A stretch of DNA of 56,278 nucleotides from DASQGA01 sp963722715 (GCA_963722715.1 CAVROA010000006.1:1-56278), one strand, 5' to 3'. Shown: positions 15,730 to 24,519, counted from the stretch's first letter. Program-made: numbers and translations. Notes: generated by a model not told the origin, from the sequence alone.

Positions 15730-17073
15730 ATGGCGCTCGCGGAAACTGAGACGAGCGTCGAGGCGGCCCGAGAGCTCCTCGAACGCCACGACGTCCACAC
15801 GGTCGAGTGCATGTTCGCCGACACGTGGGGGATCCCCCGTGGCAAGCGCCTGCCGACGAGCCACTTCCTGAAGGTGGCGGCCGGGTCCGGCTTCGCGATG
15901 GCGAACGTCGCCTTCACGTGGGACATGCACGGCGTCATCTTCCCGACTTCGTACGTAAACGACTCGACCGGCTACCCGGACCTGCACGTCGTGCCCGACC
16001 TCTCGACGCTTCGCCTGGCCGGCTGGAACGAGGGAACTGCGTACTGCATCTGCGACACGATCGAGCCGACCCACGAGCCGGTCGCACTCGACGGGCGACA
16101 CATCCTTCGCCGCGCAGTCGAGCGCTTGCGCAAGGCCGGGTACGAGCCGGTTGCGGCGACCGAGCTCGAATTTCACCTCTGCACACCCGACTGGGAGCCG
16201 TTCTATCGCGGCGCGCACTGCTACTCGATCGCGAAGGGCGCCGAGGTCGAGCCCGTCGTCGGCGACATCCGCCGCGTCCTCCAGGACTCCGGCATCAGCA
16301 TCGAAGCCTGCAACGTCGAGTACGGGCCCGCGCAGGTCGAGGTGAACCTCGGGCACGGCCCGCCGCTCGAGGTGGCCGATGCGACCATGGTGTTCAAGTA
16401 CGTCGTCAAGCAGACGGCCGTGAAACACGGGCTCCGGGCGACGTTCATGCCGAAGCCGTACGCCACGGAGGCCGGCAACGGCCTGCACATCCATCAGAGC
16501 CTGCTCGGCTCGGACGGGCAGAACGCGTTCGCAAGCGGCGACGACGAGCCGCCGCTGCGGTCGGTCCTGATGCGCCGGTACCTGACGGGCCTCCTCGCCC
16601 ACCAGGTCGAGCTCCAGGCGATCAACTGCCCGACGGTCAACTCCTACAAGCGCGTCGAGGCGTACTCGTTCGCGCCGACTCAGGTGAGCTGGGGCCTCGA
16701 CAACCGGCTCGTGTCGATCCGCTCCGTCGCCGACCACGGCGAGGCGACGCGTCTAGAGGCGCGCTGGGCGTCTGCCGACGCGAACCCGTACCTCGTCCTC
16801 GCGGGCTGCCTCTCAGCGGGTGCCGACGGCCTCGAGCAGGAGCTCGAGCTGCCGCCGATCGTGACCGGCGACCCGCACGTCGACGAGTCGCTCCGCCGCC
16901 TTCCGACCAGTCTCGCGGAAGCCGTCCCGGAGCTCGAGGGAAGCGAGTTCGCGCGCCGGGTCTACGGCGAGACCTTCGTCGACGTCTACCTCACGATGCT
17001 GCGCCACGAGCTCGAGCTTTTCGGCCGCCACGTCACCGACTGGGAACGCGAGCGCTACCGCGAGGTCATGTAG
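15730..17073 (+). CDS. Glutamine synthetase-like gamma-glutamyl ligase
   Basis: 447 residues of the glutamine synthetase superfamily. The N-terminal beta-grasp includes VECMFADTWGIPRGKRLP. The catalytic domain contains AATELEFHL, VEYGPAQVEVNLGHG (glutamate metal ligands), the ATP/glutamate histidine region NGLHIHQSLL, NSYKRV and the arginine region NRLVSIRSV. The divergence from GlnA and the neighbouring catabolic genes point to the PuuA/IpuC/GlnT-type enzymes, which ligate glutamate to an amine. The ATG follows AAAGGGGAGTGA. It ends in an 8-nt overlap with the convergent hydrolase gene. It could instead be a secondary GlnA; the cluster argues against this. Confidence 0.8.
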   Translation: MALAETETSVEAARELLERHDVHTVECMFADTWGIPRGKRLPTSHFLKVAAGSGFAMANVAFTWDMHGVIFPTSYVNDSTGYPDLHVVPDLSTLRLAGWNEGTAYCICDTIEPTHEPVALDGRHILRRAVERLRKAGYEPVAATELEFHLCTPDWEPFYRGAHCYSIAKGAEVEPVVGDIRRVLQDSGISIEACNVEYGPAQVEVNLGHGPPLEVADATMVFKYVVKQTAVKHGLRATFMPKPYATEAGNGLHIHQSLLGSDGQNAFASGDDEPPLRSVLMRRYLTGLLAHQVELQAINCPTVNSYKRVEAYSFAPTQVSWGLDNRLVSIRSVADHGEATRLEARWASADANPYLVLAGCLSAGADGLEQELELPPIVTGDPHVDESLRRLPTSLAEAVPELEGSEFARRVYGETFVDVYLTMLRHELELFGRHVTDWERERYREVM

Positions 17074-18010
17074 CGAGGAGATCGGCAACTACGCGCTCGA
17101 TCTGGGCCGTCTCGCCTGGCCCGATCCCCCAGCCGTAGTGCCCCCAGACGCTCTCGATGACCCGGAGCCGGCTCCCGGAGATCAGCCGCTGCTCGACCTC
17201 GCAGTCGGCGACCGGGAACCAGGCGTCGTGCGAGAAGGGCGCGACCACGGTCCGGGCCGTGATCCGGCCGAGCGCCTCGGGAAGCCCGGCGCCGGTCTGG
17301 CGTGAGACGTCGGCGCGACGCCACTTGCCGAGCTGGCAGAGGAGGTCGGCAGGCTCGCACGAGGCGTAGTCGTCCTCGAAGAGTCGTCGCACCATGTCGT
17401 CAACGGATTCGTACCCGGCGTCGCGCCACGCCTCCTGCCGGTAGAGCTCCGCGGAAAGGCCCGTCGCCGCCCAGAAGTGCGCGTGCTGGCCGGTACCGCC
17501 GGTCCGAAGCGCCTCCTCGGAGGCGGCGACGAGAAGGCCGTTTCCCGGAGTCGTCCTGGCGAGGCCCGCGAACACCGCAAGCCTCTCCACCGCCGCGGGG
17601 AATCGCACGGCCCACTCGTACGCCTGCTGGGCGCCCATCGAGTAGCCAAGCATGAGCGCGAGGCTCTCGATCCCGAGCTCTTCCGTGACGAGGCGGTGCT
17701 GCGCGGCGACGTCGTCCCCGATCGTCAAGTCGGGGAACGGGCCGCTGGTCGTGCTCGGCGAGGTCGAGCTGCCGTTGCCGAGCTGCCCGGGGCAGATCAC
17801 AAGCCAGCGGTCGGAGTCGAGCGCCCGTCCTGGACCGATCCAGGAATCCAGAGAGGCCTCCGTCCCGGAGTACATGTGCGGAAACAGGATCGCGTTGTCC
17901 CGGGCCGGGGAGAGCGTCCCGTGCGTTCGGTACGCCAGACGGGCGCCTGAGAGCGTGCCGCCGAGCTCGAGGCTGAGATCCCCGAGCGCGAGGACGTGGT
18001 CTTCGGCCAC
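17066..18010 (-). CDS. MetX-like alpha/beta hydrolase
   Basis: 314 residues resembling homoserine O-acetyltransferase-family alpha/beta folds: LAYRTHGTLSPARDNAILFP, then the nucleophile elbow GYSMGAQQ, a catalytic-Asp candidate in HDAWFPVADCE and a catalytic His in VWGHYGWG. Members are acyltransferases or hydrolases. This one is divergent from true MetX, so a catabolic esterase or acyltransferase is plausible. The GTG at 18010 lies 7 nt after the stop of the upstream gene at 18018, so both are probably one transcript; there is no strong Shine-Dalgarno. Confidence 0.7.
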   Translation of the reverse strand: MAEDHVLALGDLSLELGGTLSGARLAYRTHGTLSPARDNAILFPHMYSGTEASLDSWIGPGRALDSDRWLVICPGQLGNGSSTSPSTTSGPFPDLTIGDDVAAQHRLVTEELGIESLALMLGYSMGAQQAYEWAVRFPAAVERLAVFAGLARTTPGNGLLVAASEEALRTGGTGQHAHFWAATGLSAELYRQEAWRDAGYESVDDMVRRLFEDDYASCEPADLLCQLGKWRRADVSRQTGAGLPEALGRITARTVVAPFSHDAWFPVADCEVEQRLISGSRLRVIESVWGHYGWGIGPGETAQIERVVADLLAT

Positions 18011-18017
18011 TGCTGCC

Positions 18018-19362
18018 CTAGAGGCCGTGCCAGTCGCGCATGTGCGAGCGGACGTGCGCCGGCAACGCATCCGGCGGGTAGTAGCGGTCGTAGAAGTCGA
18101 TGTCGAGGTGCACGGCCTGGTACCAGACGGTCATGAGGAACGGGTCGATCGTGGCCGGGAAGCGCCCGTACGTGTCCCAGATGTAACGGCAGAGCGTCTT
18201 GGTGGCCTCGATCGCCTCCTCGGACGGGCGCGGCACCGCGCGAGCGATCTCCGGACGACCGCCACGGAACCTGCTGCGCCTCGGGCGCCGAGAAGATCCC
18301 GGTCGGCCCCCAACGGAGGTCGAGGACGAAGTCGACCGCGGCGTCCATGTCTTGGTGGAAGGGCGGACAGGCGCCCTCGAAGATCCCCTCGAGCCCGACA
18401 GGGATCTCCTCGCCGGCGCCGACGGGAGCGTCGTCGGGAACCTGGTGGAAGGTGAATCCCAGCGAGCCGCAGGGGCCTTCGCCGCCCATCCCGTGCCAGT
18501 GCTTCTCGCCGCCCATGGTGACCCGGCCCTTGCCGCCCGAGAAGGGATGCCCGCCGATCCCGAGCGCCTGTGTCGCGCTCATGAGGTTCTGGATCATGAG
18601 GCCTTCCTCGACGCCGTTCATGTCGACCATCTGCCAGCGCTCGAAGTCCCAGAGGTCGACCGGATGCTCCGAGCCGAGGAGGCCCGACTCGACGAACGGG
18701 CGCAAGGGATCGTTGCCGAGCTGCTTGTCGACGACGTAGTAGCCGTGCGGGCGGTCGAAGTAGAGGAGCATGGCCGAGATGCACTGCCGCGTCACGTCCG
18801 AGACCGGGATGAAGAGAGTCGCGCCCTCGATGTTCACGACCCACTCGTTGAACTTGAAGAGGTTCGGCCGGCGACGCGGGATCTCGAGGCGCCCTTCCTG
18901 GAGCTTGACCGCGCTGCGGTAGAGCTCGTGCCGCTCCTCGTGCGTCTGAAGCTCTAGGTACCGCTCCGGCTTCACGTCTCGCTGCGGGAGCACGAAGACG
19001 CCGTCGTCGTTCGTCCAGAAGAGCTCGGTGCCGTGGATGGCGAGCGGGCTCGGGAAGCTGCGGCCGGTGAAGGATGCGAGCTTGTCGGCGCCAGTCGCCT
19101 CGCCGCCCTCGCTTCGAAACGGCCATTCCTCACGGACGACCCCCGTCACGCCCGTGGCGGCCGCGACCAGGATCGCCTCTTCCTCGAAGGCGAGGGGCAC
19201 CGGCTCCTTGTCGGAGCGATACGCGAGCGGCCCGGTGAGCTCGGCACCCAGGGCGAAGCGGCGAGCGCGGCGCGTGAAGATCGCCTCGAGCGCGGGGAAC
19301 GAGGACGCCGCCTCCAGCGCCTCCGGGCGGACGGACGGACGCGTCCTCGTTGTCGTCGCCAT
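18018..19362 (-). CDS. Uncharacterised protein, possibly nitroreductase-like, one frameshift
   Basis: About 447 residues when corrected. The N-terminus RRARRFALGAELTGPLAYRS, then PLAFEEEAILVAAATGVTG, recalls the FMN-binding start of nitroreductase-like proteins. The rest (PVDLWDFERWQMVDMNGVEE, IGGHPFSGGKGRVTMGG) is not one I can name. At about 18270-18276 an extra base shifts the frame. Removing it gives RFRGGRPEIARAVPRPSEEA and a conserved C-terminus with TYGRFPATIDPFLMTVWYQA. The ATG at 19362 follows GGAGAACGAAAGC. It precedes the MetX-like gene on the same strand and is divergent from the amidotransferase-like gene. Confidence 0.55.
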
Positions 19363-19422
19363 CAGCTTTCGTTCTCCTTTCGCTGCTCGCGTTTCGGCTC
19401 GACTCTACAGCGCCGTTTCGAC

Positions 19423-19428
19423 TACGTT
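19423..19428 (+). promoter_or_regulatory. -10 hexamer (TACGTT) for the leaderless amidotransferase-like gene
   Basis: Seven nt before the ATG at 19436. Confidence 0.45.
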
Positions 19429-19435
19429 CTCACGG

Positions 19436-20156
19436 ATGCAGCCCGTCCTCGTCATCGAGCAGGAGCACTCGTTGCGGGGCTTGGGGCTCCTCGGCGACCG
19501 GCTCGACGCCTCCGGCCTACCGTACCGCCAGCTCCGGGGCTGGGACGAGCGGCTCGACGACCTCGAGGCACGAGACTTCTCCGCGATCATTGCGATGGGC
19601 GGAAACGCGCACGCGTGGGAGGAGGGCGTTCCGCTCCTCGAGGCAGAACGCGACCTGCTCCACGATGCCGTCGAGGAAGAGCGTGCCGGTGCTCGGGATC
19701 TGCCTCGGCGGACAGTTGCTCGCGCGGGCGCTCGGCGGCGACGTCCGTGAGGCGGAGCAGCCCGAGATCGGCTGGCTCGAGATCGCTCCGACGGAGGACG
19801 CTGCCGCCGATCCGGTCCTCGGCCACCTGACCGCTCCGACCGGCGTCTACCAGTGGCACCACGACGTGATCGAGCTCCCGCCGGGTGCACGGCGGCTGGC
19901 GAGCAGCCCGCTCGCCCCGAACCAGGCATTCCGCGCAGACGGCACAAACGCCTGGGGCATCCAGTTCCATCCGGAGGTCGACGCCCAGCTCTTCGAAACG
20001 TGGATCTCGCGCCACCCGGATGAGGTGCGCGAGGCCGGCGTCGACGTCGACGCGCTCCGTACTACCGTCCGCCACGGGATCGAGAAGTCCCACCCGTTTC
20101 AGGTGCGGCTCTTCGACGCGTTCCTCGGTCTTGTGCGAGGCGCGTGGCACGCATAG
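19436..20156 (+). CDS. Class I glutamine amidotransferase-like hydrolase, one frameshift
   Basis: About 239 residues when corrected. MQPVLVIEQEHSLRGLGLLG opens the domain. The catalytic cysteine lies in VPVLGICLGGQLLARALGG and the catalytic His/Glu in WGIQFHPEVD; QWHHDVIELPPGA is also typical. It is a stand-alone class I GATase, the type that hydrolyses gamma-glutamyl amides (as PuuD and the AtdA2-type partner of aniline GS-like enzymes do). An extra base near 19679 breaks the frame between DAVEE and SVPVLG. It overlaps the SDR start by 13 nt. It is the natural partner of the GS-like ligase at 15730. Confidence 0.75.
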
Positions 20157-20881
20157 CCGTACTCGGCTGTGCGACCGGCATCGGCGCTGCCGGCGCACGG
20201 CTCCTCGCCGCTCGTGGCGACCGGCTCGCGCTCGGGGACGTGAACGAGCCCGCGCTCAGGGCGCTCGCGACCGAGCTGGGGGCCGAGGCGACGGTTCTCG
20301 ACGCGGCCGAGCCCGAGGCGGTCCGGGCGTTCGCCGACGAGGCCGCGGAGGCGCTCGGCGGCCTCGACGCCGTCTGGTCGAACGTCGGCGTCCAGATCGC
20401 GGCGACGGCCGAGACGGCGACTGTCGAGGAGCTCGACCGCTCCTGGGCGATCAACGTGCGGGCGCATGCCGTTCTGTGCGGGGCCGCGGTTCCGCACCTT
20501 CGCGCCGCGGGCGGCGGGCCGATCCTCGTCACGGCCTCGAACTCGGCCCTGCTCTCCGAGCCCGGGATGCTGCCGTATGCGGTCACGAAGGCCGCCGCCC
20601 TCGCGCTCGCCCGCCAGGTGGCGCGCGATTTCGCCGGAGACCGCATCCGTGTGAACGCGTTGTGCCCTGGCTGGGTCGACACACCGTTCAACGAGCCCGC
20701 CTGGCGTGCCTACGGCGGTCGTGAGGCGTTCCTCGAATCCGTCCCGAAGCTCGTCCCGCTGGGGCGGATCTCGACGCCGGAGGAGATCGCGCACCTCGCC
20801 TGCTTCCTGCTCTCGGAGGAGGCCGCCTACGTGACCGGCCATGCCTTCGTCGCCGACGGCGGAGAGTTACTCGTCGCCTAG
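20144..20881 (+). CDS. SDR family oxidoreductase
   Basis: 245 residues. The short-chain dehydrogenase fold is shown by VLGCATGIGAAGARLLAARG (cofactor glycine motif, slightly divergent), SNVGVQIA in place of NAG, the catalytic serine in VTASNSALLS and the YAVTK Tyr-Lys pair. The C-terminus ends VADGG. Probably oxidises an alcohol in the pathway. The GTG start overlaps the amidotransferase-like gene by 13 nt (translational coupling). The 3' end overlaps the convergent cupin gene by 4 nt. Confidence 0.8.
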   Translation: MARIAVLGCATGIGAAGARLLAARGDRLALGDVNEPALRALATELGAEATVLDAAEPEAVRAFADEAAEALGGLDAVWSNVGVQIAATAETATVEELDRSWAINVRAHAVLCGAAVPHLRAAGGGPILVTASNSALLSEPGMLPYAVTKAAALALARQVARDFAGDRIRVNALCPGWVDTPFNEPAWRAYGGREAFLESVPKLVPLGRISTPEEIAHLACFLLSEEAAYVTGHAFVADGGELLVA

Positions 20882-21171
20882 CTAGCGCTCTTGAGCTCGA
20901 CCTCGACGAAGACGACCTCCGTGTCGCCCGCGTTCACGACGTCGTGCTCGACCCCGGCTGCGCGGAAGTACGCCCGGCCCGGCTCCAGCTCGTTCTCCCG
21001 CGCCGTTTCGCCGTCCTCGAGGAGCAGCGTGCCCGCGGTCACCGGGACGACGACGTAGTCGACCTCGTGGCGGTGCCAGCCGGTCGCCTGGCCCGGCGCG
21101 AAGCGCCATTCGGTCACACGGACACGCTCGTTGTCGACCTGGACCGTGGCGGTCGCTTGCGGACGCGGCAC
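20878..21171 (-). CDS. Small cupin protein
   Basis: 97 residues with the two cupin motifs: GWHRHEVDYVVVPVTAGTL (HxH and Glu-region metal ligands) and AGVEHDVVNAGDTEVVFVEV (second His). A metal-binding single-domain cupin. Small members can be isomerases, dioxygenases or sensors, so no specific role can be given. The GTG at 21171 has TAGAGT 7 nt upstream. The promoter overlaps that of the divergent Rieske gene. Confidence 0.75.
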   Translation of the reverse strand: MPRPQATATVQVDNERVRVTEWRFAPGQATGWHRHEVDYVVVPVTAGTLLLEDGETARENELEPGRAYFRAAGVEHDVVNAGDTEVVFVEVELKSAS

Positions 21172-21178
21172 GCGCGCG

Positions 21179-21188
21179 ACTCTACACT
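21179..21188. promoter_or_regulatory. Overlapping divergent leaderless promoters
   Basis: Minus-strand TAGAGT (21179-21184) lies 7 nt before the cupin GTG. Plus-strand TACACT (21183-21188) lies 6 nt before the Rieske GTG. The two hexamers share two bases, so the promoters should exclude each other physically. Confidence 0.5.
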
Positions 21189-21194
21189 TCGCCC

Positions 21195-21503
21195 GTGAGC
21201 GGATGGACGAGCCTCGGCCCGGTCGCCGGGCGCGCCGAGCTCAGCGCTGTCTTCGTCGACGGCGTCGAGATCGCGGTGGCGCTGCTCGACGACGGTGCCT
21301 GGGCAGCATTCGACAACGCCTGCACCCATGAGGAGTGCCCGCTCGCAGAAGGCGAGCTCGAAGGGGACCGGATCGTCTGTTACTGCCACAGCTCGGCCTT
21401 CGACACGCGCACCGGCGAGGTCCTCGAGGGACCTGCCGAGGAGGCGCTGCGCGTCTACGAGACGCGCGTGCAAGGCGACGAGCTGGAGGTGAGAATCGAC
21501 TGA
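21195..21503 (+). CDS. Rieske [2Fe-2S] ferredoxin-like protein
   Basis: 102 residues. The Rieske ligands are C43-x-H45 (ACTHEECPL) and C62-x2-H65 (VCYCHSSAFD), with the usual beta-sheet core before (WTSLGPVAG) and after. A single-domain Rieske electron carrier. Its stop codon overlaps the P450 start by one base (TGATG), so the two are probably made together, and this ferredoxin is the likely electron donor to the P450. Leaderless GTG start. Confidence 0.85.
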   Translation: MSGWTSLGPVAGRAELSAVFVDGVEIAVALLDDGAWAAFDNACTHEECPLAEGELEGDRIVCYCHSSAFDTRTGEVLEGPAEEALRVYETRVQGDELEVRID

Positions 21504-22759
21504 TGGCCGTCGCTGCGGAACCGAAGCTGGCCGACATCGACCTGACCGACCTGGACCGGTGGGCGCAAGGCGTCCCGTACGACTGGTTCGCGCTGCTCCG
21601 CCGCGACGCGCCCGTCTTCTGGCAGGACGAGCCGCGTGGGCGCGGCTTCTGGTCGTTGACGCGATACGACGACGTCCTCGCCGCCTCGAAGGACTGGCAG
21701 ACGTTCTCGGCGGAGGCGGGCGGTACGTCGCTCATGGACCTCGCGCCGGAGCACGTCGAGTCACGGAAGTCGATGCTCGACAGCGACCCGCCGGGACACA
21801 CCCGGCTCCGGGCGATCGTCAACAAGGCCTTCACGCCAAAGGCCATCAACGCCTACGAAGGTCGAATCCAGACGCTCTTCCACGATGTCCTCGCCGAGGC
21901 GCTCGCGGAGCCCGAGCTCGATTTCGTGGACGCGGTCGCAGTCGAGCTGCCGATGCGAATCCTGTGCGAGCTGATGGGCGTGCCGCTCGAGGACCGCCGC
22001 TACCTCGTCGAGCTCGGCAACCGGATGCTCGGGAACACAGATCCCGACACGGCCGGCGAGTTCGTGGCCGACCAGGCCGACCTCTCGCCGTATGCGCACC
22101 TGCCCTTCTCGAGCCCGGCTGCACCGGAGATGTTCGCGTACGCGAACCGTCTCGCAGAGAAACGCCGCCGCTCGCCGCGCGACGACCTGACGACGAGGCT
22201 CCTCCAGGCCGAAGCGGACGGCGACCGCCTTTCGGAGCACGAGTTCGACCTCTTCTTTCTCCTGCTGGTCACCGCCGGGAACGAGACAACGCGCCATGCG
22301 ATGTCGAACGGCCTGCTGGCGCTCCTGGAGCACCCCGGGGAGCGCGACCGGCTGCTCGCCGACCCCGAACTCATCCCCACGGCCGTCGAGGAGATCCTCC
22401 GCTGGACGCCCTCGCTACTCCATTTCCGCCGCACGGCGACTCGGGACGTCGAGCTCCGTGGAGAGCAGATCCGAGCGGGGGACAAGGTCGCGCTCTGGTA
22501 CGTCTCCGGCAACCGGGACGAGCTCCACTTCGACGACCCGTCCAAATTCGACGTCGGACGCGACCCGAACCGCCACCTCGCGTTCGGCCTCGGCAGCCCG
22601 CACTACTGCCTCGGCGCTCATCTCGCACGGCTCGAGCTTCGGATCTGGCTCCAGGAGCTGATGCCGACCCTGGGCCGGATCGAGCTCGCCGGCCCGCCTC
22701 GGCGGCTCCGGTCGAACTTCTTTCACGGGGTCAAGAGCCTCCCGATTCGGGTTCGGTAG
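21503..22759 (+). CDS. Cytochrome P450
   Basis: 418 residues. The I-helix oxygen-activation motif is AGNETT (268-273), the ExxR is E297-R300 and the heme-binding loop is FGLGSPHYCLGAHLAR with Cys369 as the thiolate ligand. All are intact. It is the size of a soluble bacterial class I P450, which hydroxylates or dealkylates a substrate with electrons from a ferredoxin. The ATG overlaps the Rieske gene stop. The 3' end overlaps the convergent gene at 22731 by 29 nt. Place in the amine cluster suggests oxidation of an amine or its gamma-glutamyl conjugate. Confidence 0.9.
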   Translation: MAVAAEPKLADIDLTDLDRWAQGVPYDWFALLRRDAPVFWQDEPRGRGFWSLTRYDDVLAASKDWQTFSAEAGGTSLMDLAPEHVESRKSMLDSDPPGHTRLRAIVNKAFTPKAINAYEGRIQTLFHDVLAEALAEPELDFVDAVAVELPMRILCELMGVPLEDRRYLVELGNRMLGNTDPDTAGEFVADQADLSPYAHLPFSSPAAPEMFAYANRLAEKRRRSPRDDLTTRLLQAEADGDRLSEHEFDLFFLLLVTAGNETTRHAMSNGLLALLEHPGERDRLLADPELIPTAVEEILRWTPSLLHFRRTATRDVELRGEQIRAGDKVALWYVSGNRDELHFDDPSKFDVGRDPNRHLAFGLGSPHYCLGAHLARLELRIWLQELMPTLGRIELAGPPRRLRSNFFHGVKSLPIRVR

Positions 22760-23837
22760 CGCGCCGCCGCCGGCCTCGCCTCCAGACGACCACGGATGCA
22801 ACCGCGAGCACGAGGAATCCGGCGGCGAGCCCGACGGAGACGGCTTCCACGCCGCTCGATCCCTCGGTCGGCTTGCCCACGAGGAAGGAGCCGGCGGGAA
22901 ACACCGTCTTCCCACCGTAGGCGTCCGCACAGCCGGGGCACGACACGACCGCTTCGTAGAGGCCGGCGGGGAGGTCGGGAACCGTCAAGCGAAGCTTCGA
23001 CCGGACGCGGCCGACCGGGACAGAGCCCGCGCGGTTCGCCGGAACCGAATCCGTCGCGACCGCGAGACGCACGAGGCTGACCGTCGCGCCGTCGAGCTGC
23101 GGTGGTAAGGGCCGGTCGGCGACTCCGACGATCCGGTCCCCGGCGACGGCGCCGGGCGGGTCGAAGGCAAACCAGACGGGGCTCTCGAGGCAGCGCCGCA
23201 GGTCGTCACGCGAGCGGTCGTTCTCGAAGCTCTCGTACGGACAGACCCCCGCGGCGACGTACGCGTCGTTCGGACGCCCCGCCACAGCGACCGCGATCGA
23301 GGCAGGGACGCGAGGGATCCGGACGACGGTCACCGCACTCCCACCGGCCTCCGCGCGTCCGAGCGGACGGCCGTGCGGCACGGTGCGCTGTGGCCCGGGC
23401 GCGCGGGGATAGCGAAGACCGGTGTAGCGCCGCCCCTCGAAGACGAGCGGCTCCAGCAGGCAGCGCCAGTGCTCGTCGCCTTCGAAGCCGTCGCAGCGGG
23501 AGCCGAGCACGAAGATGTTGCGGAACCCGAAGGCCATGACGGCGACACGCGATTCGATCCCGCCGGCCCTGCGGACGGAGACGGATTCGCGCCGCCGCTT
23601 GCAGCCATCCGCGCTCGTCGGCTCGTCGAGGCTTCCGCTCCCGAGCGCGGCGCCGGCTTTGATCCCGGCCGAGGCCGGGAGCTTCTGTGCGACGTAGGCG
23701 TAGCCGCCGAAGCTCAGGAACGTCTGCTTCGGACACGTCGCCGCCTTCGACTCCGGCGCCGGCCAGGCGAGCGCGGCCGCGACGGCGGCGGCAGCCACGA
23801 GGAGCCGTCCGGTCCTCGCGCTGCGCGGGCTAGCCAC
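22731..23837 (-). CDS. Secreted protein with C-terminal membrane anchor
   Basis: 368 residues. A signal peptide (GRLLVAAAAVAAALAWPAPE) leads an extracellular region with paired cysteines (CPKQTFLSFGGYAYV, GSRCDGFEGDEHWRCLLEP, VVSCPGCADAYGG). A C-terminal membrane helix (EAVSVGLAAGFLVLAVASVV) and a basic tail follow. No enzyme motif is recognised. The GTG at 23837 is chosen because it overlaps the upstream stop by 8 nt (GTGGCTAG). Last gene of a minus-strand group with the permease, hydrolase and arrestin-like genes. Confidence 0.6.
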   Translation of the reverse strand: MASPRSARTGRLLVAAAAVAAALAWPAPESKAATCPKQTFLSFGGYAYVAQKLPASAGIKAGAALGSGSLDEPTSADGCKRRRESVSVRRAGGIESRVAVMAFGFRNIFVLGSRCDGFEGDEHWRCLLEPLVFEGRRYTGLRYPRAPGPQRTVPHGRPLGRAEAGGSAVTVVRIPRVPASIAVAVAGRPNDAYVAAGVCPYESFENDRSRDDLRRCLESPVWFAFDPPGAVAGDRIVGVADRPLPPQLDGATVSLVRLAVATDSVPANRAGSVPVGRVRSKLRLTVPDLPAGLYEAVVSCPGCADAYGGKTVFPAGSFLVGKPTEGSSGVEAVSVGLAAGFLVLAVASVVVWRRGRRRRATEPESGGS

Positions 23838-24513
23838 GCGTGAGCCGCGCCTGCTCGGCCTCGCGGGTCTCACCGGGAAGCGGCATGTCCTCGGAGCGCC
23901 TTTGCTCGTACTCGACGGCGCAGGGGCCGCCGCTGCCGCCGATTTCGTCCTCCGACTGCCACTCGAGCAGTCGCCACGTCCCGATCGGGCTCGTCTCGAT
24001 CCGGACGATCGGAACCGTTTGCGGCTCCTGGATCAGGAGCGGGACGGAGGCGGTGTCGCTGCCTACGCGCCGCGGCCGGCGTGCCTCAACGCGCCAGCGG
24101 AAGGAAACGAAAGTGCCTTCGAGGGCGCGCGGTAGACCCTCGGGCAGAAGGAACGCGAACTCGTGCCAGTTGGCGTCGGTGAGCGCCCCGACCTCGAGCT
24201 GCTCCGTGAAGAAGTCCTCCTCGAACCAGACGGGGACGCCTCGCGTGCGCAGGTCCCACCACGTCGTCAGGCTGAGGATCCGCTTCTTGCCGACGAGCTG
24301 GGGAGCGACGTCGAGCCAGTTGGCGGTGCAGCGAACCTGGACCGAGATCGGGCGCGCATCCTGGTCGCTGCGTGCTCGCTCGACCCGCCCCTCGATCCGC
24401 CCTCCCCCAAGTGGCTCCGCCGTGTCCAGCGCGATCGTGAAAGCCCGCGCACCGCGGGGCGGCTCGATGCCGCGAAACTGAAGCTGATCGGGGATGTCCG
24501 TGCGGAGGGACAC
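23830..24513 (-). CDS. Uncharacterised protein, possibly arrestin-like beta-sandwich
   Basis: 227 residues, soluble and beta-rich. The pattern GGGRIEGRVERARSDQD, then ISVQVRCTANWLDV and FVSFRWRVEARRPR, resembles arrestin-fold proteins (Spo0M/Vps26-like), but I cannot confirm it. No signal peptide. The GTG at 24513 lies 6 nt after the hydrolase stop and the end overlaps the next gene by 8 nt, so it is in the same transcript as its neighbours. Confidence 0.5.
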   Translation of the reverse strand: MSLRTDIPDQLQFRGIEPPRGARAFTIALDTAEPLGGGRIEGRVERARSDQDARPISVQVRCTANWLDVAPQLVGKKRILSLTTWWDLRTRGVPVWFEEDFFTEQLEVGALTDANWHEFAFLLPEGLPRALEGTFVSFRWRVEARRPRRVGSDTASVPLLIQEPQTVPIVRIETSPIGTWRLLEWQSEDEIGGSGGPCAVEYEQRRSEDMPLPGETREAEQARLTRG

Positions 24514-24519
24514 CTAGAC

